Source: Flavobacterium sp. ov086
Lineage (GTDB): Bacteria > Bacteroidota > Bacteroidia > Flavobacteriales > Flavobacteriaceae
Direction of reading: 5' to 3'
Assembly (NCBI RefSeq): GCF_900187965.1
Contig: NZ_FZNL01000016.1
Coordinates: 98,776 to 162,775 of the forward strand
DNA: 64,000 nucleotides
Part shown: piece by piece, positions 24,395-33,349 of the stretch
How positions within the stretch are numbered: the first letter of the stretch is position 1
Layout of the letters: every line of letters begins with the position of its first letter
Made by a program: the position numbers and the translations under genes
The notes under the pieces: generated by a model
What the model saw: only the letters and a program-made list of their open reading frames with translations
What the model was told of the DNA's origin: nothing
Databases searched by the model: none

Positions 24395-25013
24395 ATAATT
24401 TTTCGTTGAGTTGTTGAATTAATTTTTCTTTCTGATCACTTTTAGTAATCATTCCGGAAACTGCGATTCCGTGAATTCCAGTTTCCATTAATTGATTTAT
24501 ATCTTCTAAAGTGATTCCGCCAATGGCATAAACAGGAATTTTGAGATTGTTTTGTCTCATTTTTTCGAAGATTTCAAAGTATCCTGATAATCCTAAAATA
24601 GGACTTAGTTTTTCTTTGGTTTTTGTAAATTGAAACGGACCAAGACCAATATAATCACAGCCATTTTTAAAGTGATTTTCAATGTCTTCAAAGGTATTGG
24701 CTGTTCCGCCAATGATTTTTGTGTTTCCCAGAATTGCTCTTGCTTCCGCAATATTCATGTCGGTTAAACCCAAATGCACGCCATCAGCAGCAATTTGTTG
24801 TGCCAGATAAAGATTATCGTTCACAATGAAATTGGCGAGATATTCTTCGCATAAAAACTTTACAGCTTCAGCTAATGCAAAAGTATCTTTGGCAGTTTGA
24901 TTTTTGAAACGCATTTGTATCCAATCACATCCGGCGTCCAGAGCCTGATGAATATTATACAATTGTTCTTCGATGGTTTTTCCTTGTGAGATGTATTGTA
25001 ATTTATTGTACAT
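24375..25013 (-). CDS. thiE: Thiamine phosphate synthase ThiE
   Basis: A 212-residue TIM barrel. Marks are DWIQMRFKNQT, NDNLYLAQQIAADGVHLGLTD, IGGTANTFED, DYIGLGPFQFTKTKEKLSP and VYAIGGI. It joins HMP diphosphate and thiazole phosphate. Of the two ThiE-like proteins in this operon, this one keeps the more canonical active-site pattern and is the likely synthase. It overlaps thiD by 11 bp and thiG by 20 bp. Confidence 0.92.
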   Translation of the reverse strand: MYNKLQYISQGKTIEEQLYNIHQALDAGCDWIQMRFKNQTAKDTFALAEAVKFLCEEYLANFIVNDNLYLAQQIAADGVHLGLTDMNIAEARAILGNTKIIGGTANTFEDIENHFKNGCDYIGLGPFQFTKTKEKLSPILGLSGYFEIFEKMRQNNLKIPVYAIGGITLEDINQLMETGIHGIAVSGMITKSDQKEKLIQQLNEKLYANVIV

Positions 25014-25758
25014 GATGATATCCGATTAAATTTGGTGTTGAACTCAGGTATTTTTCTATGTAGGTTTTAGCATTTTTACAAGCCTCTTTTGGAGTTTGAT
25101 TCAATGCCAGATTTGCGGCGATTGCTGTTGATAAAACACAGCCTGAACCATGTTTTTCATAGCATTTTTTTTCTGTGGGTAATAAATCTATAATTTCATT
25201 TGCAAGGAATAATCTATCAGTACCAATTTCATCTAAATTATGACCTCCTTTTAATAAAATATTAGTTGGGATTTCATTTAGTAACCAAAGTTTATCAGAA
25301 ATAAAGCCTGGAAATAAAACCTCAATTTCATTATAATTGGGTGTAATTAAATCTATTTTTGATAGAATTTTATTTAAGTCTAAACGATCTTCGATAGTTG
25401 TGAATTCAAATTCGGTGGTTGATTTTAAGACCGGATCCCAAACAATTTGGGTAGTTGGAGATAGTAATTTAATCGTCGAAAGAATTCGGTTTAAGTAATG
25501 TAAAGAAGGAACAATCCCGATTTTAACGCTTTTGATTTTATAGTTTTCAAATAACGTTTCAATAGAGCGAATTACAAAACTCAAACTCGTCCATTCAATA
25601 TCATAGAACTTATTTTCAGTTTGAATAGTGTTGGCTGTTGAAACTGCAAAGCCCACAACCTGATGCTGTTCAAATGTTTTGATGTCTGCCAAAACACCAG
25701 CTCCGCCAGTTGGATCAAAACCGGCTATACTGAGAACGAAAGGGCGATTTTCTGACAT
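25003..25758 (-). CDS. thiD: Hydroxymethylpyrimidine/phosphomethylpyrimidine kinase ThiD
   Basis: A 251-residue ribokinase-fold kinase: SIAGFDPTGGAGVLADIKTFE at the start, ILLKGGHN, and KHGSGCVLSTAIAANLAL, the anion-hole/GxGC motif. It phosphorylates HMP twice to HMP diphosphate. It overlaps the upstream thiE-like gene by 34 bp and the downstream thiE by 11 bp, indicating tight translational coupling. Confidence 0.95.
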   Translation of the reverse strand: MSENRPFVLSIAGFDPTGGAGVLADIKTFEQHQVVGFAVSTANTIQTENKFYDIEWTSLSFVIRSIETLFENYKIKSVKIGIVPSLHYLNRILSTIKLLSPTTQIVWDPVLKSTTEFEFTTIEDRLDLNKILSKIDLITPNYNEIEVLFPGFISDKLWLLNEIPTNILLKGGHNLDEIGTDRLFLANEIIDLLPTEKKCYEKHGSGCVLSTAIAANLALNQTPKEACKNAKTYIEKYLSSTPNLIGYHHVQ

Positions 25759-26324
25759 AATTTGAATTGTTTTATTGGGTTTTCATTGTTCCAGATACTT
25801 CCTAAAAGAGCTATGTCATCAAAGTCGTTCTCAAGAGTTTTTTGAATGTTCTCGGAATTAATTCCGCCTAAAGCGACCACTTTTGTGTTGTTATTTGTTC
25901 TTGATTTTAAGGCTTCAAAAAGGTTTTCTGTCGGATGATAACCTTCCTTGGAAATACTTGTAAAAACAGGACTCAGAAAGGCATAATCAAATTCAGTCGA
26001 TAATGAATTGAAATCTTCAATTGAATGTGTTGATGTTGAATACCTACAAGGTTTTGAAAATCTTGCAGGAGACTCATGAGAATTTTTTCTTGCCTTTTCA
26101 GAGAAATGAATCCTGTTAATACCAAAATCTTCTGCCAATTGATGATGACTATGTAAAACCAAATTAGTTCTAAATTCCATTTTTATTTGATGAAGAAATC
26201 GAGCCATTTCAACCTCAGAAAAATCAGGTTTCCGAATATGAAGCAAAGACAATCCTTCCTCAAATAAAGAAGCAATAATGCTGATTTCATTAGCAATTGA
26301 AGAAGGATTTGTAATTACGATCAT
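25725..26324 (-). CDS. Second ThiE-like protein (thiamine phosphate synthase/TenI family)
   Basis: A 199-residue ThiE/TenI-family TIM barrel: LLHIRKPDFSEVEMARFLHQI, NRIHFSEKARK, AFLSPVFTSISKEGYHP, VVALGGINSENIQ. Compared with the neighbouring ThiE, the NDxxxLA(x)xxxDGVHLG segment is eroded (LHSHHQLAEDFGINRIHFSEK), so it may be a TenI-like thiazole tautomerase or a specialised synthase. Two ThiE-like genes within one operon recur in Bacteroidota. It overlaps thiD by 34 bp and follows thiC by 36 bp. Confidence 0.82.
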   Translation of the reverse strand: MIVITNPSSIANEISIIASLFEEGLSLLHIRKPDFSEVEMARFLHQIKMEFRTNLVLHSHHQLAEDFGINRIHFSEKARKNSHESPARFSKPCRYSTSTHSIEDFNSLSTEFDYAFLSPVFTSISKEGYHPTENLFEALKSRTNNNTKVVALGGINSENIQKTLENDFDDIALLGSIWNNENPIKQFKLCQKIALSFSV

Positions 26325-26360
26325 AATTTTTTCTCTTTATTCTTTCTTCTATTTCTTCTC

Positions 26361-28184
26361 TTAAATATAAATCTCTTTTCCTTGCTCGATAAACTCTTCT
26401 GATTTTTCCTGCATACCTTTTTCGGCTGCTGCGACATCGCGAATTTCCTGAGATATTTTCATTGAACAGAATTTCGGTCCGCACATCGAACAGAAATGAG
26501 CAACTTTTGCACCATCGGCAGGAAGGGTTTCATCGTGAAATTCTCTTGCAGTGTCCGGATCCAATGATAAATTGAACTGATCTTCCCAACGGAATTCAAA
26601 ACGTGCTTTACTCAAGGCATTATCACGATATTGCGCACCTGGATGACCTTTGGCTAAATCAGCAGCATGAGCCGATATTTTATAAGTGATCACACCATCT
26701 TTAACGTCTTTCTTATTAGGTAAACCAAGGTGTTCTTTTGGTGTTACATAACATAACATTGCGCAGCCATACCAGCCAATCATTGCGGCTCCAATTGCCG
26801 ATGTGATATGGTCATAACCCGGTGCAATATCTGTTGTTAATGGTCCAAGTGTGTAAAAAGGAGCTTCACTGCAATGTTCTAATTGTTTGTCCATATTCTC
26901 TTTAATCATGTGCATTGGCACGTGACCTGGACCTTCTATGAAAACTTGCACATCGTGTTTCCATGCAATTTTAGTCAGTTCGCCTAAAGTTTCAAGTTCT
27001 GCAAATTGAGCAGCATCGTTTGCGTCGGCAATAGAACCCGGACGTAAACCGTCGCCTAATGAAAACGCAACATCATATTGTTTCATGATTTCGCAGATTT
27101 CTTCGAAATGAGTGTATAAAAAGTTTTCTTTGTGATGGAATAAACACCATTTTGCCATAATTGATCCGCCGCGAGAAACGATTCCCGTAACACGATCAGC
27201 CGTTAAATGAATGTATCGCAGTAAAACTCCCGCGTGAATCGTGAAATAAGAAACTCCTTGTTCTGCTTGTTCGATAAGTGTGTCACGGAAAACTTCCCAG
27301 GTTAAATCTTCGGCGATTCCTTTTACTTTTTCTAAGGCTTGATAAATAGGAACTGTACCAATTGGAACCGGTGAATTACGAATGATCCATTCTCTGGTTT
27401 CGTGAATATTTTTTCCAGTAGACAAATCCATTATTGTGTCAGCGCCCCAGCGGCAAGCCCAAACAGCTTTTTCAACTTCTTCTTCAATACTTGAAGTTAC
27501 AGCGCTGTTTCCGATATTAGCATTTATTTTTACCAAAAAATTACGTCCTACAATCATAGGTTCACTTTCGGGATGGTTGATGTTGTTCGGAATTATGGCT
27601 CTTCCGCAAGCTACTTCGCTTCGGACAAATTCAGGTGTTATTTTGCTTTTTGGAGTGTTTGCCCCAAAACTATGTCCGGCATGTTGGCATTGCATTGCTT
27701 TGGTTTGTTCGTTCAAAAGCTCGATGCGTTGGTTTTCGCGGATAGCGATATATTCCATTTCGGGAGTTATAATGCCTTGTTTTGCGTAATATAATTGTGT
27801 TACGTTGGCACCTTTTTTTGCTCTTTTTGGCTGATGCAAATATTCGAATCTAAGATGGTTTAGACTTTCGTCTTTTAGACGGGTTTGTCCGTAATCAGAA
27901 GAGATTTCGTTTAGGATTTCGACATCATTTCGGTCTAGAATCCAATTTTCGCGCAAGCGGGGTAATCCTTTTCTAATGTCGATTTCAATGTTTGGATCAG
28001 TGTAAGCACCAGATGTATCGTAAATAGTTATTGGTGGGTTTTTCTCGATTCCACCATTTGAAAGTTTGGTATCGCTTAGAATAACTTCGCGCATAGCGAC
28101 TTTTATCGGGTGAATTTCTCCGTTTACATATACTTTTTTGGAGTTAGGAAAAGGGGTTCTGGAAATTTGTTCTTCTGTAGTCAT
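26361..28184 (-). CDS. thiC: Phosphomethylpyrimidine synthase ThiC
   Basis: A 607-residue radical-SAM enzyme converting aminoimidazole ribotide to HMP phosphate. The C-terminal [4Fe-4S] motif is CSMCGPKFCSM; other signatures are NIGNSAVTSSIEEEVEKAVWA, DLSTGKNIHETREWI, GDGLRPGSIADANDAAQ and EGPGHVPMHMI. It is the committed step of the pyrimidine branch. It is separated from thiS upstream by a 298-bp gap holding a dispersed repeat. Confidence 0.98.
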   Translation of the reverse strand: MTTEEQISRTPFPNSKKVYVNGEIHPIKVAMREVILSDTKLSNGGIEKNPPITIYDTSGAYTDPNIEIDIRKGLPRLRENWILDRNDVEILNEISSDYGQTRLKDESLNHLRFEYLHQPKRAKKGANVTQLYYAKQGIITPEMEYIAIRENQRIELLNEQTKAMQCQHAGHSFGANTPKSKITPEFVRSEVACGRAIIPNNINHPESEPMIVGRNFLVKINANIGNSAVTSSIEEEVEKAVWACRWGADTIMDLSTGKNIHETREWIIRNSPVPIGTVPIYQALEKVKGIAEDLTWEVFRDTLIEQAEQGVSYFTIHAGVLLRYIHLTADRVTGIVSRGGSIMAKWCLFHHKENFLYTHFEEICEIMKQYDVAFSLGDGLRPGSIADANDAAQFAELETLGELTKIAWKHDVQVFIEGPGHVPMHMIKENMDKQLEHCSEAPFYTLGPLTTDIAPGYDHITSAIGAAMIGWYGCAMLCYVTPKEHLGLPNKKDVKDGVITYKISAHAADLAKGHPGAQYRDNALSKARFEFRWEDQFNLSLDPDTAREFHDETLPADGAKVAHFCSMCGPKFCSMKISQEIRDVAAAEKGMQEKSEEFIEQGKEIYI

Positions 28185-28335
28185 AAAAGGAAGTTTAAAG
28201 TTTTTCTTGTTTCAAGTTTCAGGTTGATGTAGATTGTGTTTTTATATGCTGTTTTCTGTAGAGACGTACAGCAACTTGTTTAAGGGGTGCATGTTAATTG
28301 GAATTTGGATTTTAATTTTTGAAATTTATTCTTTC

Positions 28336-28480
28336 TGCCAGCGATAGAAGTGAAAAGCCCGTAAAGGAGAAAACCGTAAAAAATAAGGATTAGAAAAGCG
28401 ACCAACGGAAGCTTTACTAAGACTATATTTTTGTGGTTTACGACTGCGGACTTGAAACGGATAGCCCGCCCGAGCAGCCA
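28336..28480. repeat. Dispersed intergenic repeat between thiS and thiC
   Basis: The block begins ccagcgatagaagtgaaaag and ends gaaacggatagcccgcccg, sharing its ggatagcccg core with the block at 4795-4905. The ~120-bp interior is unusually GC-rich for this genome. It occupies most of the 298-bp gap; the remainder (28190-28335) holds GTTTCAAG- and GGAATTTG-type repeat sequence. No gene is seen. Confidence 0.6.
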
Positions 28481-28482
28481 AA

Positions 28483-28689
28483 TTATCCTCCTTGTGTTGC
28501 TGAGATTATTAGAATTTCGTCGGTTTCTTGTACAAAATGCTGATTCCAGTTGGGTTTTGGAATTACGGTATTGTTTACGGCAACGGCAATTCCGTTTTGT
28601 TTGTTGGGAATTTCGAGATCGAGCAATGCCTGAACGCTAAGTGTTACAGCATTGAATTTCTTGCTTTGTTGGTTGATTTTTAGTTCCAT
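28483..28689 (-). CDS. thiS: Sulfur carrier protein ThiS
   Basis: A 68-residue ubiquitin-fold protein ending ATQGG, the Gly-Gly that is adenylated by ThiF and converted to a thiocarboxylate. The central segment IAVAVNNTVIPKPNWNQH is typical. It is the first gene after the TPP riboswitch. Its start codon and ribosome-binding region (AGGAATGG) are perfectly complementary to CCATTCCT 28 nt upstream, suggesting translational control. Confidence 0.95.
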   Translation of the reverse strand: MELKINQQSKKFNAVTLSVQALLDLEIPNKQNGIAVAVNNTVIPKPNWNQHFVQETDEILIISATQGG

Positions 28690-28752
28690 TCCTTCTTAGT
28701 TTAGTATGTAGTTATACTTTAGGAATGGCTACAATTGCGCATAAAAATGCGC
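28686..28752 (-). promoter_or_regulatory. Expression platform of the thiS TPP riboswitch
   Basis: In the transcript, CCATTCCT (plus-strand 28721-28728) can pair perfectly with AGGAATGG (28686-28693), which covers the ribosome-binding region and the ATG of thiS. A second hairpin lies between the aptamer and this element (6-bp stem, 28737-28742 with 28747-28752). The layout fits a riboswitch that hides the start codon when TPP is bound. Confidence 0.6.
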
Positions 28753-28767
28753 GCAGAAGTCATCTTA

Positions 28768-28847
28768 CTTTTCCCTACGCTAGTATGAACTAGATCAGGT
28801 TCAGAGGGTAAAATCTCAGCCTACAAGTTTGTAGACACCCCTAAAGT
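28768..28847 (-). ncRNA. TPP riboswitch (THI element)
   Basis: On the minus strand the order is AGGGGTGTC, a short P3-type hairpin (ctacaaacttgtag), GCTGAGATTTTACCC, TCTGAACCTGATC, a second arm (tagttcatacta) and GCGTAGGGAA. All core boxes of the TPP aptamer are present. It heads the thiS-C-E2-D-E-G-H-F operon, so thiamine diphosphate represses the whole pathway. Confidence 0.97.
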
Positions 28848-28853
28848 GTGAAG

Positions 28854-28861
28854 CAAATGTA
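28854..28861 (-). promoter_or_regulatory. Promoter -7 box of the thiamine biosynthesis operon
   Basis: TACATTTG on the minus strand, a few bases before the riboswitch aptamer and identical to the box before the other TPP riboswitch. Confidence 0.65.
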
Positions 28862-28887
28862 ATAAATTTTTGTTTGGTTGTTTAAAA

Positions 28888-28945
28888 AAGTTTCAAGTTT
28901 CAGGTTTCACGTTGTTTTTGAAAACTGAAAACTGAGACTGATTAC
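28888..28945. repeat. GTTTCAAG/CTGAAAACTG-type repeat
   Basis: Holds aaagtttcaagtttcaggtt followed by tcacgttg and aaaactgaaaactgagactg, in the gap between the thiamine promoter and tag; the last bases enter the 3' end of tag. Confidence 0.5.
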
Positions 28946-29511
28946 TGAGCTCTTGTCCAGCAATTTTCGGCGTGATCATTGACCATTCCAGTGGCTTGCA
29001 TGTGTGCGTAAATTACGGTGGAACCAACAAATTTGAATCCTCTTTTTTTTAAATCTTTACTTATTTCATCAGAAAGTGGAGTAGTGGCAGGTACGTCTTT
29101 TGAGGTTTTTGGATTATTAATGATCGGTTTTCCGTTGGTAAACTTCCAGATATAATCAGAAAAACTTCCAAATTCATTTTGAATTTTAATAAAAGCCTGA
29201 GCATTTGATACCGCAGACTTTATTTTTAGTTTGTTGCGAATGATTCCGGTATTCTGCAATAGTTCTTCTATTTTATCTTCGGAATAATTGGCAATTTTTT
29301 TATAATCAAAATAATCAAAAGCTGCTCTGAAATTTTCTCTTTTATTTAAAATTGTAATCCAGCTTAATCCTGCCTGAAAAGTTTCCAGAATTAAAAATTC
29401 GAATAAAGTTGGGTCGTCATAAACGGGAACGCCCCATTCTTCGTCATGATATTTTTTGTATAAATCGCTGGCAGTGCACCAGCCACATCTTATTAGATTT
29501 TCGTTTTCCAT
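28942..29511 (-). CDS. tag: DNA-3-methyladenine glycosylase I
   Basis: A 189-residue Tag protein starting at the ATG at 29511 (MENENLIRCGWC), which overlaps the stop of the upstream lipoprotein by one base (TAATG); the frame extends 6 codons further upstream but that is less likely. Marks are CGWC...YHDEEWGVP at the N-terminus, FEFLILETFQAGLSWITILNKR, and MVNDHAENCW, supplying the Cys/His zinc ligands. It excises 3-methyladenine from alkylated DNA. Confidence 0.95.
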   Translation of the reverse strand: MENENLIRCGWCTASDLYKKYHDEEWGVPVYDDPTLFEFLILETFQAGLSWITILNKRENFRAAFDYFDYKKIANYSEDKIEELLQNTGIIRNKLKIKSAVSNAQAFIKIQNEFGSFSDYIWKFTNGKPIINNPKTSKDVPATTPLSDEISKDLKKRGFKFVGSTVIYAHMQATGMVNDHAENCWTRAQ

Positions 29512-30170
29512 TATTTTCCTATTTGCCAATGATATCCTTTTATGGTTGGAATGTAAGCAGAATGACCAATTATAATCAGGTCATTGTAGATTTTTTTATT
29601 GTATTTGATTCCGATTGCTTGTCCTGAAGTGTACATTTTATTGGCGACAAACTTAACTTTCATTCGGGCATCGGTAAATTTTGCGTCGGAAACTTTTTCT
29701 ACAAACCAGGTTGAGTGCCATTTTATGTCAATTTCATCTTCGGCAGTTTTGGTAACACTTTTTACAAGTTTTACTGCTTCTTCGGGAATTTCGAAATTTT
29801 GAGTTAATTCTTTTTGTGTTAAGGTTTGTCCAACTTTGCTTCTGGAAAGTATTTTGCGAATGTTGACAAAGTTTATTAATTCGGTATTATCGTCTTTTTT
29901 TATTTCTGCGGTATTATTTTTTGCATCTTTTTTTAAAGTATCAGTTTTCAAAAGAATTGTATCTTTTATACCAGTGTTATTTTGATTATTGATCTTTGGA
30001 TTTGCAGCAATTACTTTTGTAAGAATTTCTTTGTTAGTTGAAGCGGTTTCAGAAACTGGATTTAAAGTATTAACAGACTGTACTCTTTTTGGTTGTTTTT
30101 TTTCGTTGTTACCGCAGCTAAAAAAGCAATATGTTATAGAAAGAAGTATAATTATACTAGTTTTTTTCAT
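29511..30170 (-). CDS. Lipoprotein of unknown function
   Basis: A 219-residue protein. The signal peptide ends CFFSC with lipidation Cys19. Residues 20-105 are polar and low-complexity; the C-terminal ~110 residues (VGQTLTQKELTQNFEIPEEAVKLVKSVTKTAEDEIDIKWHSTWFVEKV...) form a compact domain I do not recognise, in which the conserved-looking core is DIKWHSTWFVEKVSDAKF. It is coupled to tag (1-bp overlap) and follows the queuosine-precursor transporter gene by 14 bp. Confidence 0.8.
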   Translation of the reverse strand: MKKTSIIILLSITYCFFSCGNNEKKQPKRVQSVNTLNPVSETASTNKEILTKVIAANPKINNQNNTGIKDTILLKTDTLKKDAKNNTAEIKKDDNTELINFVNIRKILSRSKVGQTLTQKELTQNFEIPEEAVKLVKSVTKTAEDEIDIKWHSTWFVEKVSDAKFTDARMKVKFVANKMYTSGQAIGIKYNKKIYNDLIIIGHSAYIPTIKGYHWQIGK

Positions 30171-30184
30171 TGTGCCATTTGTTT

Positions 30185-30853
30185 TTACTTTTTTTGAGAG
30201 TGATCTGGATCGTTGTCTAAATATTTCTTAATTAAATGATGTCCGGCATAAATAAGCGGGGTCAATAAAACAGCAACGGTTAGTTTGAATATATATCCTG
30301 TTAATCCTGACGAAATAAAGGTATCGAAGTCTATTTTTCCAGGTAACCAAAAGGCAATTCCGAGTACAATAAACGAATCAAATAACTGCGAAATTACGGT
30401 TGATCCTGTTGTTCTGAGCCATATTTTTCGTTCGCCGGTTCGTCTTTTGAAAAACCAAAATATCCAAACGTCTATTAATTGTGATGCCATAAAAGCAATT
30501 AAACTACCAACAATAATCCACATACTTTGTCCAAAAACGGCATGAAATTGCTCGTCATTTACAGGGCTTATTCCTTTTGCAGCCGGAATTACGATTGCCA
30601 TAAATAATATTAAAAAGGCATAAGCAATCAAACATGCGGTTATAAAAGAGAGTTTTTTTACTCCTTTTTCTCCAAAATATTCATTTATTAAATCAGTTGT
30701 AAGGAATACAATGGGCCAGGGTAAAATTCCGATACTCATTACGAATGGTCCAACTTGAATTAATTTTCCTCCAATAAGTTCTGCTACAACAGCATTGGTT
30801 ATAAAAATACCGGCTAAAATTACAAAAACGATTTCTTTTCTGGTTTTAAACAT
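30185..30853 (-). CDS. Queuosine precursor transporter (YhhQ/QPTR family)
   Basis: A 222-residue inner-membrane protein with about six helices. Family marks are NAVVAELIGGKLIQVGPF, PWPIVFLTTDLINEYFGEKG, LIDVWIFWFFKRRTG and LFDSFIVLGIAFWL. It imports preQ0 or preQ1 for queuosine tRNA modification. It is first of a probable three-gene operon with the lipoprotein and tag genes. Confidence 0.93.
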   Translation of the reverse strand: MFKTRKEIVFVILAGIFITNAVVAELIGGKLIQVGPFVMSIGILPWPIVFLTTDLINEYFGEKGVKKLSFITACLIAYAFLILFMAIVIPAAKGISPVNDEQFHAVFGQSMWIIVGSLIAFMASQLIDVWIFWFFKRRTGERKIWLRTTGSTVISQLFDSFIVLGIAFWLPGKIDFDTFISSGLTGYIFKLTVAVLLTPLIYAGHHLIKKYLDNDPDHSQKK

Positions 30854-30980
30854 ATTGATGTAATAAATGACATTTCAAATTTAAACTATTTCTTTATAAT
30901 TGGAAATGTATAATTATTAATTAAGTACGGCTTGATGCTAATGGGAGAGTTAAAATTTTCATTCTAATGTTGATTTTAGT

Positions 30981-30988
30981 TACATTTG
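30981..30988 (+). promoter_or_regulatory. Promoter -7 box of the M3 peptidase gene
   Basis: TACATTTG, 45 bp upstream of the start at 31033. Confidence 0.6.
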
Positions 30989-31032
30989 GAATAATAACAT
31001 GTTTAATTTTATATTAAATCAAATTACTAATA

Positions 31033-33150
31033 ATGAAAAAATTAATAACGATTTTTCTCATGGGAACAACTTTATCTGTGGTAAACGCGCAAACTAATTC
31101 TGATAATCCATTGCTAAAAAAATGGACAGGACCTTATGGAGGAGTTCCTGCTTTTAATGAGTATAAGGTTTCAGATTTTAAACCTGCGCTTCAATTTGCA
31201 ATTCAGGAAAAATTAAATGAGGTTGATGCTATTGCAAACAATCCAAAAGCACCAACTTTTGATAATACTATTGCTGCTATGGAGCGTTCAGGTCAAACTA
31301 TATCCCGAATTTACGCTGTTTATGGAATTTACGGTTCGACTTTAAGTACTCCTGAATTTGATGCTGTTGAAACAGAAATGTCTCCTAAATTAGCTGCGTT
31401 CAATGACAAAATTTTGCAAAACAAAAAATTGTTCACCAGAATAGAAACTATATATAACTCAACGGAAAGCAAAAAACTTACAAGCGAGCAACAACGATTA
31501 ATTTGGTTGTATTACACTGACTTTGTTCGTGAAGGAGCTAAATTAAACGAAAAAGATAAAGAAAAAGTAGCTAAAATTAATCAGGAATTAGCAAGTCTTT
31601 TTACTAAGTTCAGTCAAAATTTATTGGCAGAAGAGCATAACCAATATGTAGCATTAAAAACAGAAAGTGATTTTGATGGTTTGCCAACTGAGGTAAAAAA
31701 TGCTGCAATTGCTGAGGCAAAAAGCAGAAAGTTAGATGCTCTGGGCTGTGTTGCAAATACACGTTCGTCTATTGAGCCATTTTTGACTTTCTCGACTCGC
31801 AGGGATTTGAGAGAAAAAGCATTTGATATTTTTGTTAAGCGTGGTGATAATGGAAATGCAAATGATAATAATGCTACGCTTGTTTCTATTTTGCAATTGC
31901 GTACTAAAAAAGCAAATCTATTAGGATTTTCTACTTTTGCAGATTGGAGTTTGTCAAATAAAATGGCAAAAGATCCTAAGAAAACTTTAGATTTAATGTT
32001 ATCAGTTTGGGAACCCGCTGTAGAAAAAGTACATCAGGATGTTGCCGAAATGCAGAAAATTGTTGATGCGGAAGGTGGAAAATTTAAGATTCAGCCTTGG
32101 GACTACCGTTATTATGCAGAGAAGGTAAGAAAAGCAAAATATGATTTAGATCAAAATGAAGTTAAGCCTTATTTGCAATTAGAAAACCTACGTGAAGGAA
32201 TGTTTTGGGTTGCAGGTGAATTGTTTAATTTAAGCTTTAAACAAATTACTAATGTACCAGTGTATCATCCGGATGTGCGTGTTTGGGAAGTGAGTAATAA
32301 GGTTACTGGTAAAGTAGTTGGGTTGTGGTATTTTGATCCTTATGCACGTACCGGAAAGCGTTCAGGTGCGTGGATGAATGCCTATCGTGAGCAACAAAGA
32401 ATGGATGGAGATGTTCTTACAATTGTGTCTAATAATTGTAATTTTATAAAAGGAGCTGCAAATGAACCTATCTTAATTTCGTGGGAAGATGCTACAACTT
32501 TGTTTCATGAGTTTGGACACGCACTTCATGGATTATGCTCCAATGTAACATATCCTAGTTTGTCAGGTACAAATGTTGCGAGAGATTATGTAGAGTTTCC
32601 TTCGCAATTATTAGAGCACTGGTTGTCTACTCCCGAAGTATTGAATAAATTTGCTTTGCATTATAAGACAAATCAACCGTTACCACAATCATTGGTAGAC
32701 AGAATTGAAAAAGCATCTAATTTTGGTGAAGGATTTTCTACTGTAGAAACGATCTCAAGTTCTTTAATTGATATGAAACTTCACTTAGCAACGACAACTA
32801 TTGATCCTCATAAATTCGAAAAAGAAACTTTAGATGCGCTTCATATGCCGTCAGAAATTGTGATGCGTCATAGAATTCCTCAATTCGGACATATTTTCTC
32901 TGGTGATGGATATGCTGCCGGATATTACAGTTATTTATGGGCAGATGTTATCAATGCAGATGCTTGGGAGGCTTTTACTGAAGGGAAAGGGCCGTATGAT
33001 AAAGAAGTTGCAAAACGTCTTTATGATGATATTTTTAGTGTAGGAAATACTATTGATCAGGAAAAAGCTTATGAAAACTTTAGAGGAAGGGCTCCTAAAT
33101 CTGATGCTTTAATGCGTGCGAGAAATTTTCCAATTAAGGATAAAAAATAA
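31033..33150 (+). CDS. M3-family zinc metallopeptidase (peptidyl-dipeptidase Dcp-like)
   Basis: A 705-residue exported peptidase. The signal peptide ends SVVNAQ. The zinc motif HEFGH is at 492-496, with the third ligand region VEFPSQLLEHW about 28 residues on. The substrate-side motif FSGDGYAAGYYSYLWADV is typical of Dcp/oligopeptidase A. A periplasmic enzyme that trims dipeptides from the C-terminus of short peptides is expected. Monocistronic, with its own TAnnTTTG promoter. Confidence 0.95.
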   Translation: MKKLITIFLMGTTLSVVNAQTNSDNPLLKKWTGPYGGVPAFNEYKVSDFKPALQFAIQEKLNEVDAIANNPKAPTFDNTIAAMERSGQTISRIYAVYGIYGSTLSTPEFDAVETEMSPKLAAFNDKILQNKKLFTRIETIYNSTESKKLTSEQQRLIWLYYTDFVREGAKLNEKDKEKVAKINQELASLFTKFSQNLLAEEHNQYVALKTESDFDGLPTEVKNAAIAEAKSRKLDALGCVANTRSSIEPFLTFSTRRDLREKAFDIFVKRGDNGNANDNNATLVSILQLRTKKANLLGFSTFADWSLSNKMAKDPKKTLDLMLSVWEPAVEKVHQDVAEMQKIVDAEGGKFKIQPWDYRYYAEKVRKAKYDLDQNEVKPYLQLENLREGMFWVAGELFNLSFKQITNVPVYHPDVRVWEVSNKVTGKVVGLWYFDPYARTGKRSGAWMNAYREQQRMDGDVLTIVSNNCNFIKGAANEPILISWEDATTLFHEFGHALHGLCSNVTYPSLSGTNVARDYVEFPSQLLEHWLSTPEVLNKFALHYKTNQPLPQSLVDRIEKASNFGEGFSTVETISSSLIDMKLHLATTTIDPHKFEKETLDALHMPSEIVMRHRIPQFGHIFSGDGYAAGYYSYLWADVINADAWEAFTEGKGPYDKEVAKRLYDDIFSVGNTIDQEKAYENFRGRAPKSDALMRARNFPIKDKK

Positions 33151-33349
33151 TAAGATTAAATTCTAAATTAAAGTCCCTGGATAATGTATTATTCGGGGAT
33201 TTTTTTTGGAGTTGAGTTTAGCCACAGATTTTGAGGATTAAAAGATTTTACATTCTTTAAGTTCCTGATCTAATACACTTGTTTTAAGTTTTGTCAAAGT
33301 TCAGAACTTTGAGAAAGTCCTAGTTGTAAGGCAAGAATTGTTAAAACAA

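Noticed and set aside
26290..26484. 64-codon minus-strand frame between thiC and the ThiE-like gene
   Set aside because: Arg/Lys-rich out-of-frame reading across the thiC 3' end; no start context.
28431..28640. Plus-strand frame across the thiS-thiC gap
   Set aside because: Overlaps a dispersed repeat and runs antisense through thiS; no family match.
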